In this document: positions 32,786-40,730 of the stretch, in pieces
Numbering within the stretch: position 1 is the stretch's first letter
Layout of the letters: each line of letters begins with the position of its first letter
Assembly: GCA_965371225.1 (NCBI GenBank)
Contig: CBDUXP010000034.1
Span: 1 to 41,064, forward strand
Direction of reading: 5' to 3'
DNA length: 41,064 nt
Origin: CBDUXP01 sp965371225 [NCBI: uncultured bacterium]
GTDB lineage: Bacteria; Abyssobacteria; SURF-5; CBDUXP01
Position numbers and translations under genes: made by a program
Notes under the pieces: model-generated
Told to the model about the DNA's origin: nothing
Database searches by the model: none
The model's input: only the letters and a program-made list of their open reading frames with translations

Positions 32786-34392
32786 GGGGTGTGCTCCATG
32801 TGGGTCTCGTGGCCGGCGTCGTGCTCGGGCATGTTGGTCGGCTGGCTGGCCGGTGCGCCTGCTGGCGGCGTTGCTGGTGCGCCGGTGCCGTGTTGGGCGT
32901 GTCCCTCATACGCCACGCCGCCTTCCGGTTGCATCATGCTCGGCTTGGCCTGAATCTGGAGCGCGCTATCGAGCTTGAAGTTGCCATGGGTCACGATCTC
33001 TTCCCCCTCGGCGAGCCCATCGAGCACCAGGTAGTAGTCGCCCGCCCGCGGGCCCAGGGTCACCTCACGGCCCTCGAACGTCGGGCGCTTGGTGTGCGGC
33101 ACTTTCACGTAGACGACGGCGCGGCGACCCGTGATCAGCGGCGCGCTGGCCGGAATCACGAGCGGCGCTTCCTCCGGCGGCAGCGCGGGCATCAGGCCAA
33201 TCTCTTCCGGCCGGACGAGCGGCATGCCACAGATGGGGCACGGGCCCGGCACGTCGCGCACGATTTCCGGATGCATCGGGCCAATCCATTTACCGGTGAG
33301 GGAAGGTTCGATCACCAGCCCGCCGGCCGCCACCGCGGACCGCACCTCGGCGCGGACGAACATGTCCGGCTTGAGCCGGCCGTCGGCATTCTCCACGTTC
33401 ACGCGCACGGACACCGTCCGGGTCTTGGGATCGAGCATCGGGTCGATGAAGGCGATGCGCCCTTGGAACGATTGGCCGGGATACGCCTCGCTCGTGAATT
33501 CCACCTCTTGCCCGTACCGCAGCCACGCCACGTCGGACTCGTACGCCTCGAGCAGGACCCACACCAGGTCCAGACGGGCAATGGTGAAGATCCGCGTGCC
33601 CGTCTCCACGTACATGCCTTCCGTGGCGTCGCGGTGAATCACGATGCCGGACAGGGGCGAGTAGATGGTGGACCGTTCCGCGATCGTGCCGCGGCGTTCA
33701 ATATCCGCAATCTGGGTGGGCGTAAGCTCCCACAGGCGCAACTTGTTTCGCGCCGCGTCCACGGTGGCGACCGCCGTCTCGCGCATGAGGGCCAAGTCGC
33801 TATGCTCCAAGCGGTCCCGGGCTTTCAGCGCCTGAAAGAGTTCTTCCTGCGCCGAGATGAGGTCGGGACTGTAAAGTTCCGCCAGGTGATCGCCCTTCCG
33901 CACGGTCACGCCCGTGTAATCCACGTAGAGCCGATCGATGCGCCCGGGAAATCGCGTGGTGATATAGCCGAGGCGCGTTTCGTCGTATGCGACCCGGCCC
34001 ACCATACGGATTTTCGCGTCCACTAGGCGGCGCTCGACGCGCGCGGTCTGAATCTCCGCGAGTTCTTGCGCGGCGGGGGACATCACGAGTTGCCGCGGGG
34101 CATCCTCCGCATTGCCGCCGTCGCTGTAGCTGGGGACCAAGTCCATGCCGCAGATGGGACAGGCACCGGGGGTCGGCAGTTGAATCTGCGGGTGCATGGC
34201 GCAGGTCCAGAAGTCCGGTTCCACCGTTTCCGTCGTGGCAGACGCGCCGGCGGCGGGCAGGTGGTCCCCCTCGGGCGCGGACGCCGGTTGCGATTGCCCC
34301 CGCACGAGAAAACCAATGACGAAGGCCAACAGCACCAAGCCGATGGCGGTGATGCGGCCACGACGCCGGGAGGAAGTCCCCGGCGCGCTCAT
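32782..34392 (-). CDS. cusB: RND periplasmic adaptor with two heavy-metal-binding domains, CusB family
   Basis: A 536-residue membrane-fusion protein linking pump and outer-membrane channel. An N-terminal anchor (ITAIGLVLLAFVIGFLV, 14-30) is followed by a metal-binding HMBD module with Cys64, Met-His-Pro and Cys78-x-x-Cys81. Next come the lipoyl/hairpin region (VGRVAYDETRLGYITTRFPGR), a helical hairpin (about 165-230), the closing lipoyl half (STIYSPLSGIVIHRDATEGMYVETG) and the beta-barrel. A second HMBD copy interrupts the protein near 370-393 (MHPEI with Cys385-x-x-Cys388), having lost the first cysteine. The C-terminus is long and His/Met-rich, suited to copper. Its ATG overlaps the channel gene stop by 4 nt (ATGA). 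Confidence 0.93.
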   Translation of the reverse strand: MSAPGTSSRRRGRITAIGLVLLAFVIGFLVRGQSQPASAPEGDHLPAAGASATTETVEPDFWTCAMHPQIQLPTPGACPICGMDLVPSYSDGGNAEDAPRQLVMSPAAQELAEIQTARVERRLVDAKIRMVGRVAYDETRLGYITTRFPGRIDRLYVDYTGVTVRKGDHLAELYSPDLISAQEELFQALKARDRLEHSDLALMRETAVATVDAARNKLRLWELTPTQIADIERRGTIAERSTIYSPLSGIVIHRDATEGMYVETGTRIFTIARLDLVWVLLEAYESDVAWLRYGQEVEFTSEAYPGQSFQGRIAFIDPMLDPKTRTVSVRVNVENADGRLKPDMFVRAEVRSAVAAGGLVIEPSLTGKWIGPMHPEIVRDVPGPCPICGMPLVRPEEIGLMPALPPEEAPLVIPASAPLITGRRAVVYVKVPHTKRPTFEGREVTLGPRAGDYYLVLDGLAEGEEIVTHGNFKLDSALQIQAKPSMMQPEGGVAYEGHAQHGTGAPATPPAGAPASQPTNMPEHDAGHETHMEHTP

Positions 34393-35849
34393 GACTGGGC
34401 CTCCGCCCGGAATGCGACCGTACCGCCCAGCGCGGGGGGCGCGGGAGCCTCTGCATCCGCCGCGTGGGCAGGCACCTGCACTTTCCTCCGCCTGCCGACG
34501 ATGGTGGCGATCTCCGCCTGTCGCTGTGTGGCGTCGGCCAATGCGCGATCGAAGGAAAGCTGGAATTCCAGCAAGACCCTCTGCGCGTCAATCAAGTTGA
34601 GAAAGTCCGTGCTGCCGGCCGTGAACGCCGTCTCCGCCGCTTGCAGCGCCTGCTGCGCTTTGGGAAGCAAGGTGTCGCGGTAGAGGTTGATTCTGCGGCG
34701 CGCGTCTTCGTAGCGGAACACCGTTCGCTCTAGCGCGCTGGCCAGACTGTTCCGGCGCTCGGTCTGCATGCGGACGGCCGCTTGCAACTTCGCCTCCGCT
34801 TCCCGTTCCGCCGCCCGGTAGCTCTGATGCCAGATCGGCAGGCTGATCGAGATCATGGCGACGACCGGATCCTTCCCGCTGTCCGGTGTCGGCGCGATCG
34901 CGTCGTTCGTATCGATCCAATCCACCCCCACCGTGACGCTGGGGAAGTACCGCAGGCGCGCCAGTTCGACGTCGCGCAGGCTCGCCTGGACGTCCCGATT
35001 GAGGGCTTGCAGGGTGGGGCTTACGTTGGCGAGGCCCGCGCGCAAGCGGGCCGTGTCGTACCGGGCTACGGGTTCCGGCAGGTCGCGGGGCCAGGGCACC
35101 GGCGCATCGGCGGGCCGGTTGAGCGCGGCATTCAGCGCGGCGGCCAGCGCCGGGCGCATGTCGCGCAGCGAGCGGACCCGGTCGCTGAGCTTGCCCAGTT
35201 CCACCTGCGCCTTGATCACGTCGCTGTAGGTGGCTTTGGCCACCTCGTACCGGCGGCGGGCCACTTCTTCGAAGTGCCGCACCAGATCCAGGTTCGCTTG
35301 TGTGATTCGCGTGGCCCGGCCCAGGTAATAGTATTCGGCGTACGTGTCGGTCACGCGAAAGTCGAGCGCGAGCTTCGCCTGTTCGTAGCGCCATCGGACG
35401 GCCTCCGCGCGTTCCGCCGCCCGGTCGCCGCGCGCGCGCAGCGTGCCGAACCATGGAAACGTCTGCGCCAGGCCCACGCGATTTTCCTGGGCGCCCACCC
35501 GCGTCTCGACTTCTTCCAGGTAGCGCGCGTACGTCAATTTCGGATCGGGGAGGGTGCGCGCCTGGGGGACGGTGTGCAGCGCCGCCTGCCAGCGGTAGTA
35601 CGCCGCTTCCAGTTCTGCATTGTGCAGTGCCGCGTACGCCCGGTAATCGTCGAGTACCGCATCGGCGGCCAACTCGGCGCTCGCGGATGGCTCGGCAAGG
35701 GTTGCTGGTGGCGGTGTCGCGGGAATGGACCCGCGTAGGTCGGGCCCGGCACTCGTATCCAGGCCCTGCGCGGTGGCGCATCCCCCGTGCAGCATTCCCG
35801 CAGTAACGAGGGCGCTCGCCGGCAGCACGAACTTGTTGAATTTCAGCAT
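34389..35849 (-). CDS. cusC: Outer-membrane efflux channel, TolC/CusC family
   Basis: A 486-residue outer-membrane factor. After a signal peptide (LPASALVTAGMLHGGCATAQ, possibly with an acylated cysteine) come two repeats of the TolC coiled-coil domain: VLDDYRAYAALHNAELEAAYYRW with an LPDPKLTYARY segment, and then VSPTLQALNRDVQASLRDVELARLRYFPSVTVGVDW with NLIDAQRVLLEFQLSFDRALAD. The spacing and the FPSV motif are typical of CzcC/CusC-type channels. ATG 35849 is chosen because TGAGGAA sits before it and the signal peptide begins there; the frame is open upstream into the promoter side. It is the first of three overlapping efflux genes (order C, B, A) transcribed leftward. Confidence 0.9.
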   Translation of the reverse strand: MLKFNKFVLPASALVTAGMLHGGCATAQGLDTSAGPDLRGSIPATPPPATLAEPSASAELAADAVLDDYRAYAALHNAELEAAYYRWQAALHTVPQARTLPDPKLTYARYLEEVETRVGAQENRVGLAQTFPWFGTLRARGDRAAERAEAVRWRYEQAKLALDFRVTDTYAEYYYLGRATRITQANLDLVRHFEEVARRRYEVAKATYSDVIKAQVELGKLSDRVRSLRDMRPALAAALNAALNRPADAPVPWPRDLPEPVARYDTARLRAGLANVSPTLQALNRDVQASLRDVELARLRYFPSVTVGVDWIDTNDAIAPTPDSGKDPVVAMISISLPIWHQSYRAAEREAEAKLQAAVRMQTERRNSLASALERTVFRYEDARRRINLYRDTLLPKAQQALQAAETAFTAGSTDFLNLIDAQRVLLEFQLSFDRALADATQRQAEIATIVGRRRKVQVPAHAADAEAPAPPALGGTVAFRAEAQS

Positions 35850-35967
35850 GACGTTCCTCACACGATTCGGCAGACTACGTCGGGTACGGGGCGGACAACG
35901 CCCCACCACGGCGCCGTGGACGGTGCGGACCACCGTCCGGGTGGCGCCTACGCCGCGGGCGGCAGAA

Positions 35968-36387
35968 TCAGGTGAGGAGAATGACGGTGGAGAGGGCGCG
36001 CAGGCTAGGAGATTGCAGCCGCGCGCCGGCATCGAGGGCGCGGGGGCCTGCCCGAGGCACCGGGGCCGCCTGCTGGGGCGCCGGTTGGGCGATCAAGCTG
36101 TCGAGAGCGCGGAGGTCCTGCCGGACGCGCTTGGCGGCTGGTACCGCCGCGACCGATGTGGTGCAGGATGCCGCGGGGGAAGAGACGCAGTGGCCGCACG
36201 CATGCGATTCGGAGGTGTCGTCGTCGGGGCAGTGCGCGGGCGCGTCGGGCGCGACATCGGAACAGGTCGCGCCTGTCATCACCATGGGCGCCGGTGGCGT
36301 CATGTCGCACGCACAGGCCTGCGGCGTGCCCGCGAGGAGAATCGCCGTAGCGCAGAGTATGAAGAGAGCCAGGCGTCCCGCCCTCAT
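35968..36387 (-). CDS. Small Cys-rich exported protein leading the Cus operon
   Basis: A 139-residue protein with a clear signal peptide (FILCATAILLAGTPQACA, cleavage near 24). The mature part holds seven cysteines (25, 27, 42, 53, 64, 67, 75), including CGHC, plus several His and Met, which suggests metal chelation, although I do not recognise the family. The second half is Pro/Ala-rich and low in complexity. It has an AGGAGG ribosome site and a promoter directly before it, and it precedes the CusCBA genes by 118 bases on the same strand. A periplasmic copper-binding or sensing accessory role is plausible but unproven. Confidence 0.75.
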   Translation of the reverse strand: MRAGRLALFILCATAILLAGTPQACACDMTPPAPMVMTGATCSDVAPDAPAHCPDDDTSESHACGHCVSSPAASCTTSVAAVPAAKRVRQDLRALDSLIAQPAPQQAAPVPRAGPRALDAGARLQSPSLRALSTVILLT

Positions 36388-36411
36388 CGTCAACCTCCTG
36401 TCCACCCTATA

Positions 36412-36440
36412 AACATACTCGGCTTCGGCCAATGCGTCAA
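36412..36440 (-). promoter_or_regulatory. Sigma70-like promoter of the Cus operon
   Basis: On the minus strand, TTGACG (36435-36440), 17 bases and TATGTT (36412-36417) make a good promoter. The expected start near 36404 leaves a 17-nt leader that just contains the AGGAGG site of the Cys-rich gene. Confidence 0.65.
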
Positions 36441-36458
36441 CGATTCGACCGCCATTGT

Positions 36459-36479
36459 GGTGGGCAAATTTTGCTCACC
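36459..36479. promoter_or_regulatory. 21-bp dyad upstream of the Cus promoter
   Basis: GGTGGGCAAA, one base, then TTTGCTCACC: a 10-bp inverted repeat matching at 9 of 10 positions, centred about 65 bases upstream of the predicted start. That position suits an activator such as a copper-responsive response regulator rather than a repressor. No sensor or regulator gene is present nearby. Confidence 0.55.
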
Positions 36480-36541
36480 CCTGTGTGCATTGGTGCGTGC
36501 GCCTGCACAGAGTGTGGCCTTTACCCTGGAGCGTAGGCGGC

Positions 36542-37372
36542 TCAGGTGTCGAGCGCGGGGCCGGGTTCCCGCCGGCGGCGGACCTCCTGCACCTTCTTAT
36601 CGAAGGCCGCGGCGAGGGTCCCGCTCAGGAGGCCGGCGGCCCGGGCCAGCGCCTTCGTTGCCAGGTCGGGGATGATCGCAAACTGTCGCCGCTCGATGCC
36701 GCGCACGATGCTCGTGGCCACCGCCTCCGCGCTGAGTGGTTTGATGGTGCCGCTGATGGCCTTGGTTTCCGCCGGCTTGAACTGGTTCTCGTAGTCGAGC
36801 ATGGGTGTGTCTACGTCGGGCGGGAACACGCACCCCACATGAATGTCGTAGGGCGCCAACTCCGCGCGGAGGGATTCGAAGAAGCCGCGGACCGCGAACT
36901 TGGACGCGGCATAGCCCGTGTAGCCGAACACGCCGATGAGCCCGGCGGCGGAGGAGACGCCCACGATGCTTCCCGCGCGGCGTTCGATCATGCCCGGCAC
37001 CACGGCGCGCACGGCGTACAGCGTCCCGAAGTAGTTCACCTCCATGTGCTCGCGGAAGTTCGCGTCGTCCAACTGCTCGAAGTAGCCCGGATGCGCCATG
37101 CCCGCCGAGGTAATCAGCACGTCGCAGGGGCCGAGGGCGGCGGTGACGCTGCCGATGGCCGCAGTGACGGCTGACTGGTCCCGCACATCCACGGCCGCGG
37201 TCTCCACGCTGGCGCCCAGCTCCCGCAATGCAGCCGCGGCCTTGGCGAGGCGGTCGGCCCCGCGCGCGAGCAGGGACACTCGCGCGCCGCGTTCCGCCAG
37301 CAGGTGGGCCGTGGCGCGCCCGATCCCGCTCGAGCCGCCCGTGATGATGGCGTGCGTGTCTGTCAGCTCCAT
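36542..37372 (-). CDS. 3-ketodihydrosphingosine reductase-like SDR
   Basis: A 276-residue SDR that by eye aligns along its length with animal 3-ketodihydrosphingosine reductase (KDSR), which reduces 3-ketosphinganine to sphinganine with NADPH. The nucleotide motif TGGSSGIG is at 11-18 and the catalytic set is Ser140/141, Tyr154 and Lys158 (YTGYAASKFAVRG). The most telling match is after the active site: CVFPPDVDTPML (181-192) and ENQFKPAETKAIS (195-207), which mirror KDSR and are unusual in general SDRs. No membrane helix precedes the fold. ATG 37372 is the start by alignment; the ribosome site is weak. It is divergent from an FGGY kinase and an S1P-lyase gene, supporting sphingoid-base metabolism. 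Confidence 0.85.
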   Translation of the reverse strand: MELTDTHAIITGGSSGIGRATAHLLAERGARVSLLARGADRLAKAAAALRELGASVETAAVDVRDQSAVTAAIGSVTAALGPCDVLITSAGMAHPGYFEQLDDANFREHMEVNYFGTLYAVRAVVPGMIERRAGSIVGVSSAAGLIGVFGYTGYAASKFAVRGFFESLRAELAPYDIHVGCVFPPDVDTPMLDYENQFKPAETKAISGTIKPLSAEAVATSIVRGIERRQFAIIPDLATKALARAAGLLSGTLAAAFDKKVQEVRRRREPGPALDT

Positions 37373-37464
37373 GATGCGCCCCCGGAGAGCGGACGGTGCG
37401 AGTGGCGGGTAGGCTACCATGGCGCGCGCGGGGCGGGTACGCTGCGCGGACGAACGGGTGGGCA

Positions 37465-39051
37465 ATGTCTGAGGGCTCGGACACGTACATCTTGGCCATC
37501 GACCTGGGGACTTCCGGGCCGAAAGTCGCGCTGGTGTCCACGCGCGGCGAGGTGGTCGACAGCGCCATCGAGTCGACCGCACTGGTGCTCTCGGCCGGCG
37601 GCGGCGCGGAGCAGGACCCGGAGGAGTGGTGGCAGGCCATCCTGAAGGCCGCCCGGCGCGTGCTGGCCAAGGGGCTGGTGCCGGTGGACGCCATCGTGGC
37701 GGTGAGCTGCACCGCGCAGTGGTCGGGCACGGTGGCGGTCGATCGCAACGGCACCGCGCTCATGAACGCGATCATTTGGCTGGATTCCCGTGGCGCAGCG
37801 CACGTCAAGCGGATCACCGGCGGCCCCATCAAGGTCCAGGGATACGGACTCGGCAAACTGGTCACGTGGGTGCGGCTGACCGGCGGGGTGCCGGCGCACT
37901 CGGGGAAGGATCCCGTGGGCCACATTCTCTACATCAAGCACGAACGGCCGGACGTCTACGCGCGCACCGCCACGTTTCTCGAGCCGAAGGATTACATCAA
38001 TTTGCGGCTGACGGGCCGCTGCGCCAGTTCGATGGAGACTATGGTCCTGCACTGGGTGACGGACAACCGGGATATTCACCACATCACGTACAACGATCGC
38101 CTGTTGGCCCTGGCCCAGTTGGACCGCGCCAAGCTGCCCGACCTGAAACGCGCGGTGGATATCCTCGGCCCGTTGCGGCCCGAGGTGGCGCGGGAGTTGG
38201 GGTTGCGCGAGGACGTGCAGGTGGTGATGGGGACGCCGGACGTGCAATCAGCCACCCTCGGTTCCGGCGCCGTGCGGGATTACGAGGCGCACCTGTACAT
38301 CGGCACCTCGTCGTGGATCACGTGCCACGTGCCATTCAAGAAGACCGATATCCTGCGGAACGTGGCCAGCCTGCCGGCCGCCTTGCCGGGCCGGTACTTC
38401 GTGGCGAACGAGCAGGAAACCGCCGGCGCGTGCCTGACGTATCTGCGCGATAACCTGTTGTTCCCCGACGACGGCCTGGCCTCCGGCGCCCCTCCGGAGA
38501 ACATCTGGGACGTGCTCAATGGGATCGCGGCGACGGTCCCGCCGGGCAGCGGCAAGGTGATCTTTACGCCGTGGCTGTACGGCGAGCGGACGCCGGTGGA
38601 CGATCACACCGTGCGCGCCGGATTCTTCAACCAATCCCTGAGCACCACGCGCGCGCACCTCATTCGCGCGGTGTTCGAAGGGGTGGCGTTCAACACGCGG
38701 TGGCTCCTCCGCGCTGTGGAAGGATTCGTCAAGCGGCGCTTCGGCGCGATCAACATGATCGGCGGCGGCGCGAACTCCCCTCTGTGGTGCCAGATGCACG
38801 CGGATATCCTGGACCGCCCCATCCGGCAGGTGGCCGATCCGGTGCAGGCAAACGCGCGGGGGGCCGCCTTTCTCGCGGCCATCGCGTTGGGCCATCTCAC
38901 GGTTGAGGACATTGGCCAGTGCACGCGGATTGCGCGGACGTATGAACCGAACCCGGCGAATCGCGCCATCTACGATGAGCTGTTCGGGGAGTTTCTCCAC
39001 CTGTACAAGAACAACCGGCGCATGTACGCGCGGCTGAACCGCCATGCCTAG
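37465..39051 (+). CDS. FGGY-family carbohydrate kinase
   Basis: A 528-residue ATP-dependent kinase of the xylulokinase/glycerol kinase family. The N-terminal lobe opens with ILAIDLGTSGPKVALVS (phosphate motif), then SCTAQWSGTVAVDRNG and AIIWLDSRG; the FGGY nucleotide lobe has MGTPDVQSATLGSGA, HLYIGTSSW, WLYGERTP, NMIGGGANSPLWCQMHADIL and NARGAAFLAAIALG. The catalytic aspartate is expected in the TPDVQ segment. It differs from E. coli XylB by an insertion around GYGLGKLVTWVRLTGG, and the sugar or polyol substrate is not identifiable. It lies between the KDSR-like and S1P-lyase genes, 96 bases before the latter, so it may phosphorylate a non-sugar hydroxyl, which is speculation. Confidence 0.88.
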   Translation: MSEGSDTYILAIDLGTSGPKVALVSTRGEVVDSAIESTALVLSAGGGAEQDPEEWWQAILKAARRVLAKGLVPVDAIVAVSCTAQWSGTVAVDRNGTALMNAIIWLDSRGAAHVKRITGGPIKVQGYGLGKLVTWVRLTGGVPAHSGKDPVGHILYIKHERPDVYARTATFLEPKDYINLRLTGRCASSMETMVLHWVTDNRDIHHITYNDRLLALAQLDRAKLPDLKRAVDILGPLRPEVARELGLREDVQVVMGTPDVQSATLGSGAVRDYEAHLYIGTSSWITCHVPFKKTDILRNVASLPAALPGRYFVANEQETAGACLTYLRDNLLFPDDGLASGAPPENIWDVLNGIAATVPPGSGKVIFTPWLYGERTPVDDHTVRAGFFNQSLSTTRAHLIRAVFEGVAFNTRWLLRAVEGFVKRRFGAINMIGGGANSPLWCQMHADILDRPIRQVADPVQANARGAAFLAAIALGHLTVEDIGQCTRIARTYEPNPANRAIYDELFGEFLHLYKNNRRMYARLNRHA

Positions 39052-39147
39052 GCCGGCGGGACGCGCTATGATGCCCCGGCAGCCCCGGCCCGGAGCGGCG
39101 ATCCGCAACCGATTGCCCGGCGGCACGGCCCGGAGGAGGGCGACGGC

Positions 39148-40581
39148 ATGACCCAAGACGGACCATCCACCGACGCAGACCAGGCGGAAGCCTCCCACGA
39201 TCCGCTGCATCCGTATCGCGGCCGGTTCCCGACGTACACCCGGCTCCCCGAGTCCGGGCGTGGCCGGGAGGAGATTCTCGCGGACATGCGGAGCATGCGC
39301 GCGCTGGAAGAACACTCGTGGAAGGACGGGCACGCGTCCGGCGCCGTCTACCACGGCGATGCCGCGCACATCGATTTTCTCAGCGAGGTCTACCAAATCA
39401 ACTCGCAGTCGAACCCCCTGCATGTGGATATGTGGCCGAGCGCCATCAAGTTCGAAGCCGAGATCGTGGCGATGACGGCCAACATGCTCGGCGCCGACCG
39501 TATCGGCGTGGAACCCGGATCGCCGGACGAAATCTGTGGCACGATCTCGTCCGGAGGATCGGAAAGCATCCAGCTCGCGATGAAGACCTACCGCGATTGG
39601 GCGCGCGAAACTAAGGGCATCACGGAACCGGAAATGGTGGTGCCGACCACCGCCCACGCCGCGTTCGATAAGGCCGCCCAATATTTCTGCATCAAGAGCA
39701 TCCAAGTGCCGGTCGGGGCGGATACGCGCGCCGATGTGGCCGCGATGGAGGCTGCGATCACGGACAACACGATCGTGCTGGTCGGTTCCGCGCCCCCGTT
39801 TCCGCACGGGACGGTGGACCCCATCGAGGCGTTGTCCGAGGTAGCCCGTCGGCGGGGGATCGGCTTCCACACGGATGCGTGCCTGGGCGGCTTCGTGCTG
39901 CCGTGGGCGGAGCGGCTGGGGTACGCGGTCCCGCCCTTCGACTTCCGCCTGCCGGGCGTGACCTCCATGTCCGCCGACACGCACAAATTCGGCTACGCGG
40001 CGAAGGGCACCTCCGTCGTGCTGTACCGGGGACACGAACTGCGGCGGTTTCAATATTTCGCCATGACCGATTGGCCGGGCGGCCTGTACTGCTCGCCCTC
40101 CTTCGCGGGCAGCCGGCCGGGCGCCTTGAGCGCCGCGTGCTGGGCGGCCCTCGTCTCCATGGGGGAACAGGGCTACCTGGAGGCGACGAAACAGATTCTC
40201 GAGACGGGGGCCTTGATTCGGGCGGGCATCGAAGACATTCCCGACCTGCACGTGCTCGGCGATCCCCTGTGGGTGGTGGCCTTCGGTTCCGAGGCGCTGG
40301 ACATCTACAAAGTCATGGACGCCATGAGCGGCAAAGGCTGGTCCCTGAACGGGCTGCACAAACCCCCGGCCGTCCATATCTGCGTCACCCTGCGGCACAC
40401 CCAGCCGGGGGTTGCGGAACGATTCCTCGACGACCTGAAGGACTCCGTGGCGTTCGTCCGGGCCAACCCGTCGGTCGAGGGGGGGATGGCACCCATCTAC
40501 GGCATGGCCGCCACCGTCGAAGACCGCAGCATGGTGGCCAACTTCATGAAGGACTACATGGACCAATGGTATGAACCGTGA
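39148..40581 (+). CDS. Sphingosine-1-phosphate lyase homologue (PLP-dependent)
   Basis: A 477-residue PLP enzyme that by eye matches eukaryotic sphingosine-1-phosphate lyase throughout; that enzyme splits phosphorylated sphingoid bases into a fatty aldehyde and phosphoethanolamine. Matching segments are SGAVYHG (64-70), [10 protein letters not shown], the SSGGSES cofactor site (134-140), [26 protein letters not shown] with the PLP aspartate (Asp243), and [13 protein letters not shown] with the Schiff-base lysine Lys280. DTDWPGG-type and [16 protein letters not shown] segments follow. It lacks the N-terminal membrane anchor of the animal enzyme, as do known bacterial homologues. The GGAGGAGGG site is strong. 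It follows the FGGY kinase and sits near a KDSR-like reductase. Confidence 0.92.
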   Translation: MTQDGPSTDADQAEASHDPLHPYRGRFPTYTRLPESGRGREEILADMRSMRALEEHSWKDGHASGAVYHGDAAHIDFLSEVYQINSQSNPLHVDMWPSAIKFEAEIVAMTANMLGADRIGVEPGSPDEICGTISSGGSESIQLAMKTYRDWARETKGITEPEMVVPTTAHAAFDKAAQYFCIKSIQVPVGADTRADVAAMEAAITDNTIVLVGSAPPFPHGTVDPIEALSEVARRRGIGFHTDACLGGFVLPWAERLGYAVPPFDFRLPGVTSMSADTHKFGYAAKGTSVVLYRGHELRRFQYFAMTDWPGGLYCSPSFAGSRPGALSAACWAALVSMGEQGYLEATKQILETGALIRAGIEDIPDLHVLGDPLWVVAFGSEALDIYKVMDAMSGKGWSLNGLHKPPAVHICVTLRHTQPGVAERFLDDLKDSVAFVRANPSVEGGMAPIYGMAATVEDRSMVANFMKDYMDQWYEP

Positions 40582-40689
40582 GCGGCCACGGGCCGGCGGC
40601 CCCGGCCACGGCGCGATCCGCTGCCAGTCTCCCGTAGGCCCGCGGATTCCACCCAACCCGGTCCATGTGCTGGTTCAACACTTCCCAAG

Positions 40690-40730
40690 GGCCTAAAATA
40701 TGATATTCTGATCTTGTAATCTTGTATAGC
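40690..40730 (+). promoter_or_regulatory. AT-rich leader with a tandem octamer
   Basis: A conspicuous AT-rich island carries TATGAT (40699-40704), a possible -10, and a tandem octamer TCTTGTA(A/T) at 40712-40719 and 40720-40727, ending 3 bases before ATG 40731. No clear -35 is seen 17 bases upstream. Confidence 0.4.

Noticed and set aside
30767-32953. 728-codon plus-strand open frame opposite the RND pump
   Set aside because: Antisense shadow of cusA: rich in His, Arg and Glu/Asp, with no fold or family features.
40583-40615. GC-rich inverted sequences after the S1P-lyase stop codon as a terminator
   Set aside because: Several overlapping weak pairings are possible and none gives a clean stem followed by a T run.
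38248-40656. 802-codon minus-strand open frame opposite the FGGY kinase and S1P lyase
   Set aside because: Antisense shadow of two clear genes; low-complexity composition and no recognisable domain.
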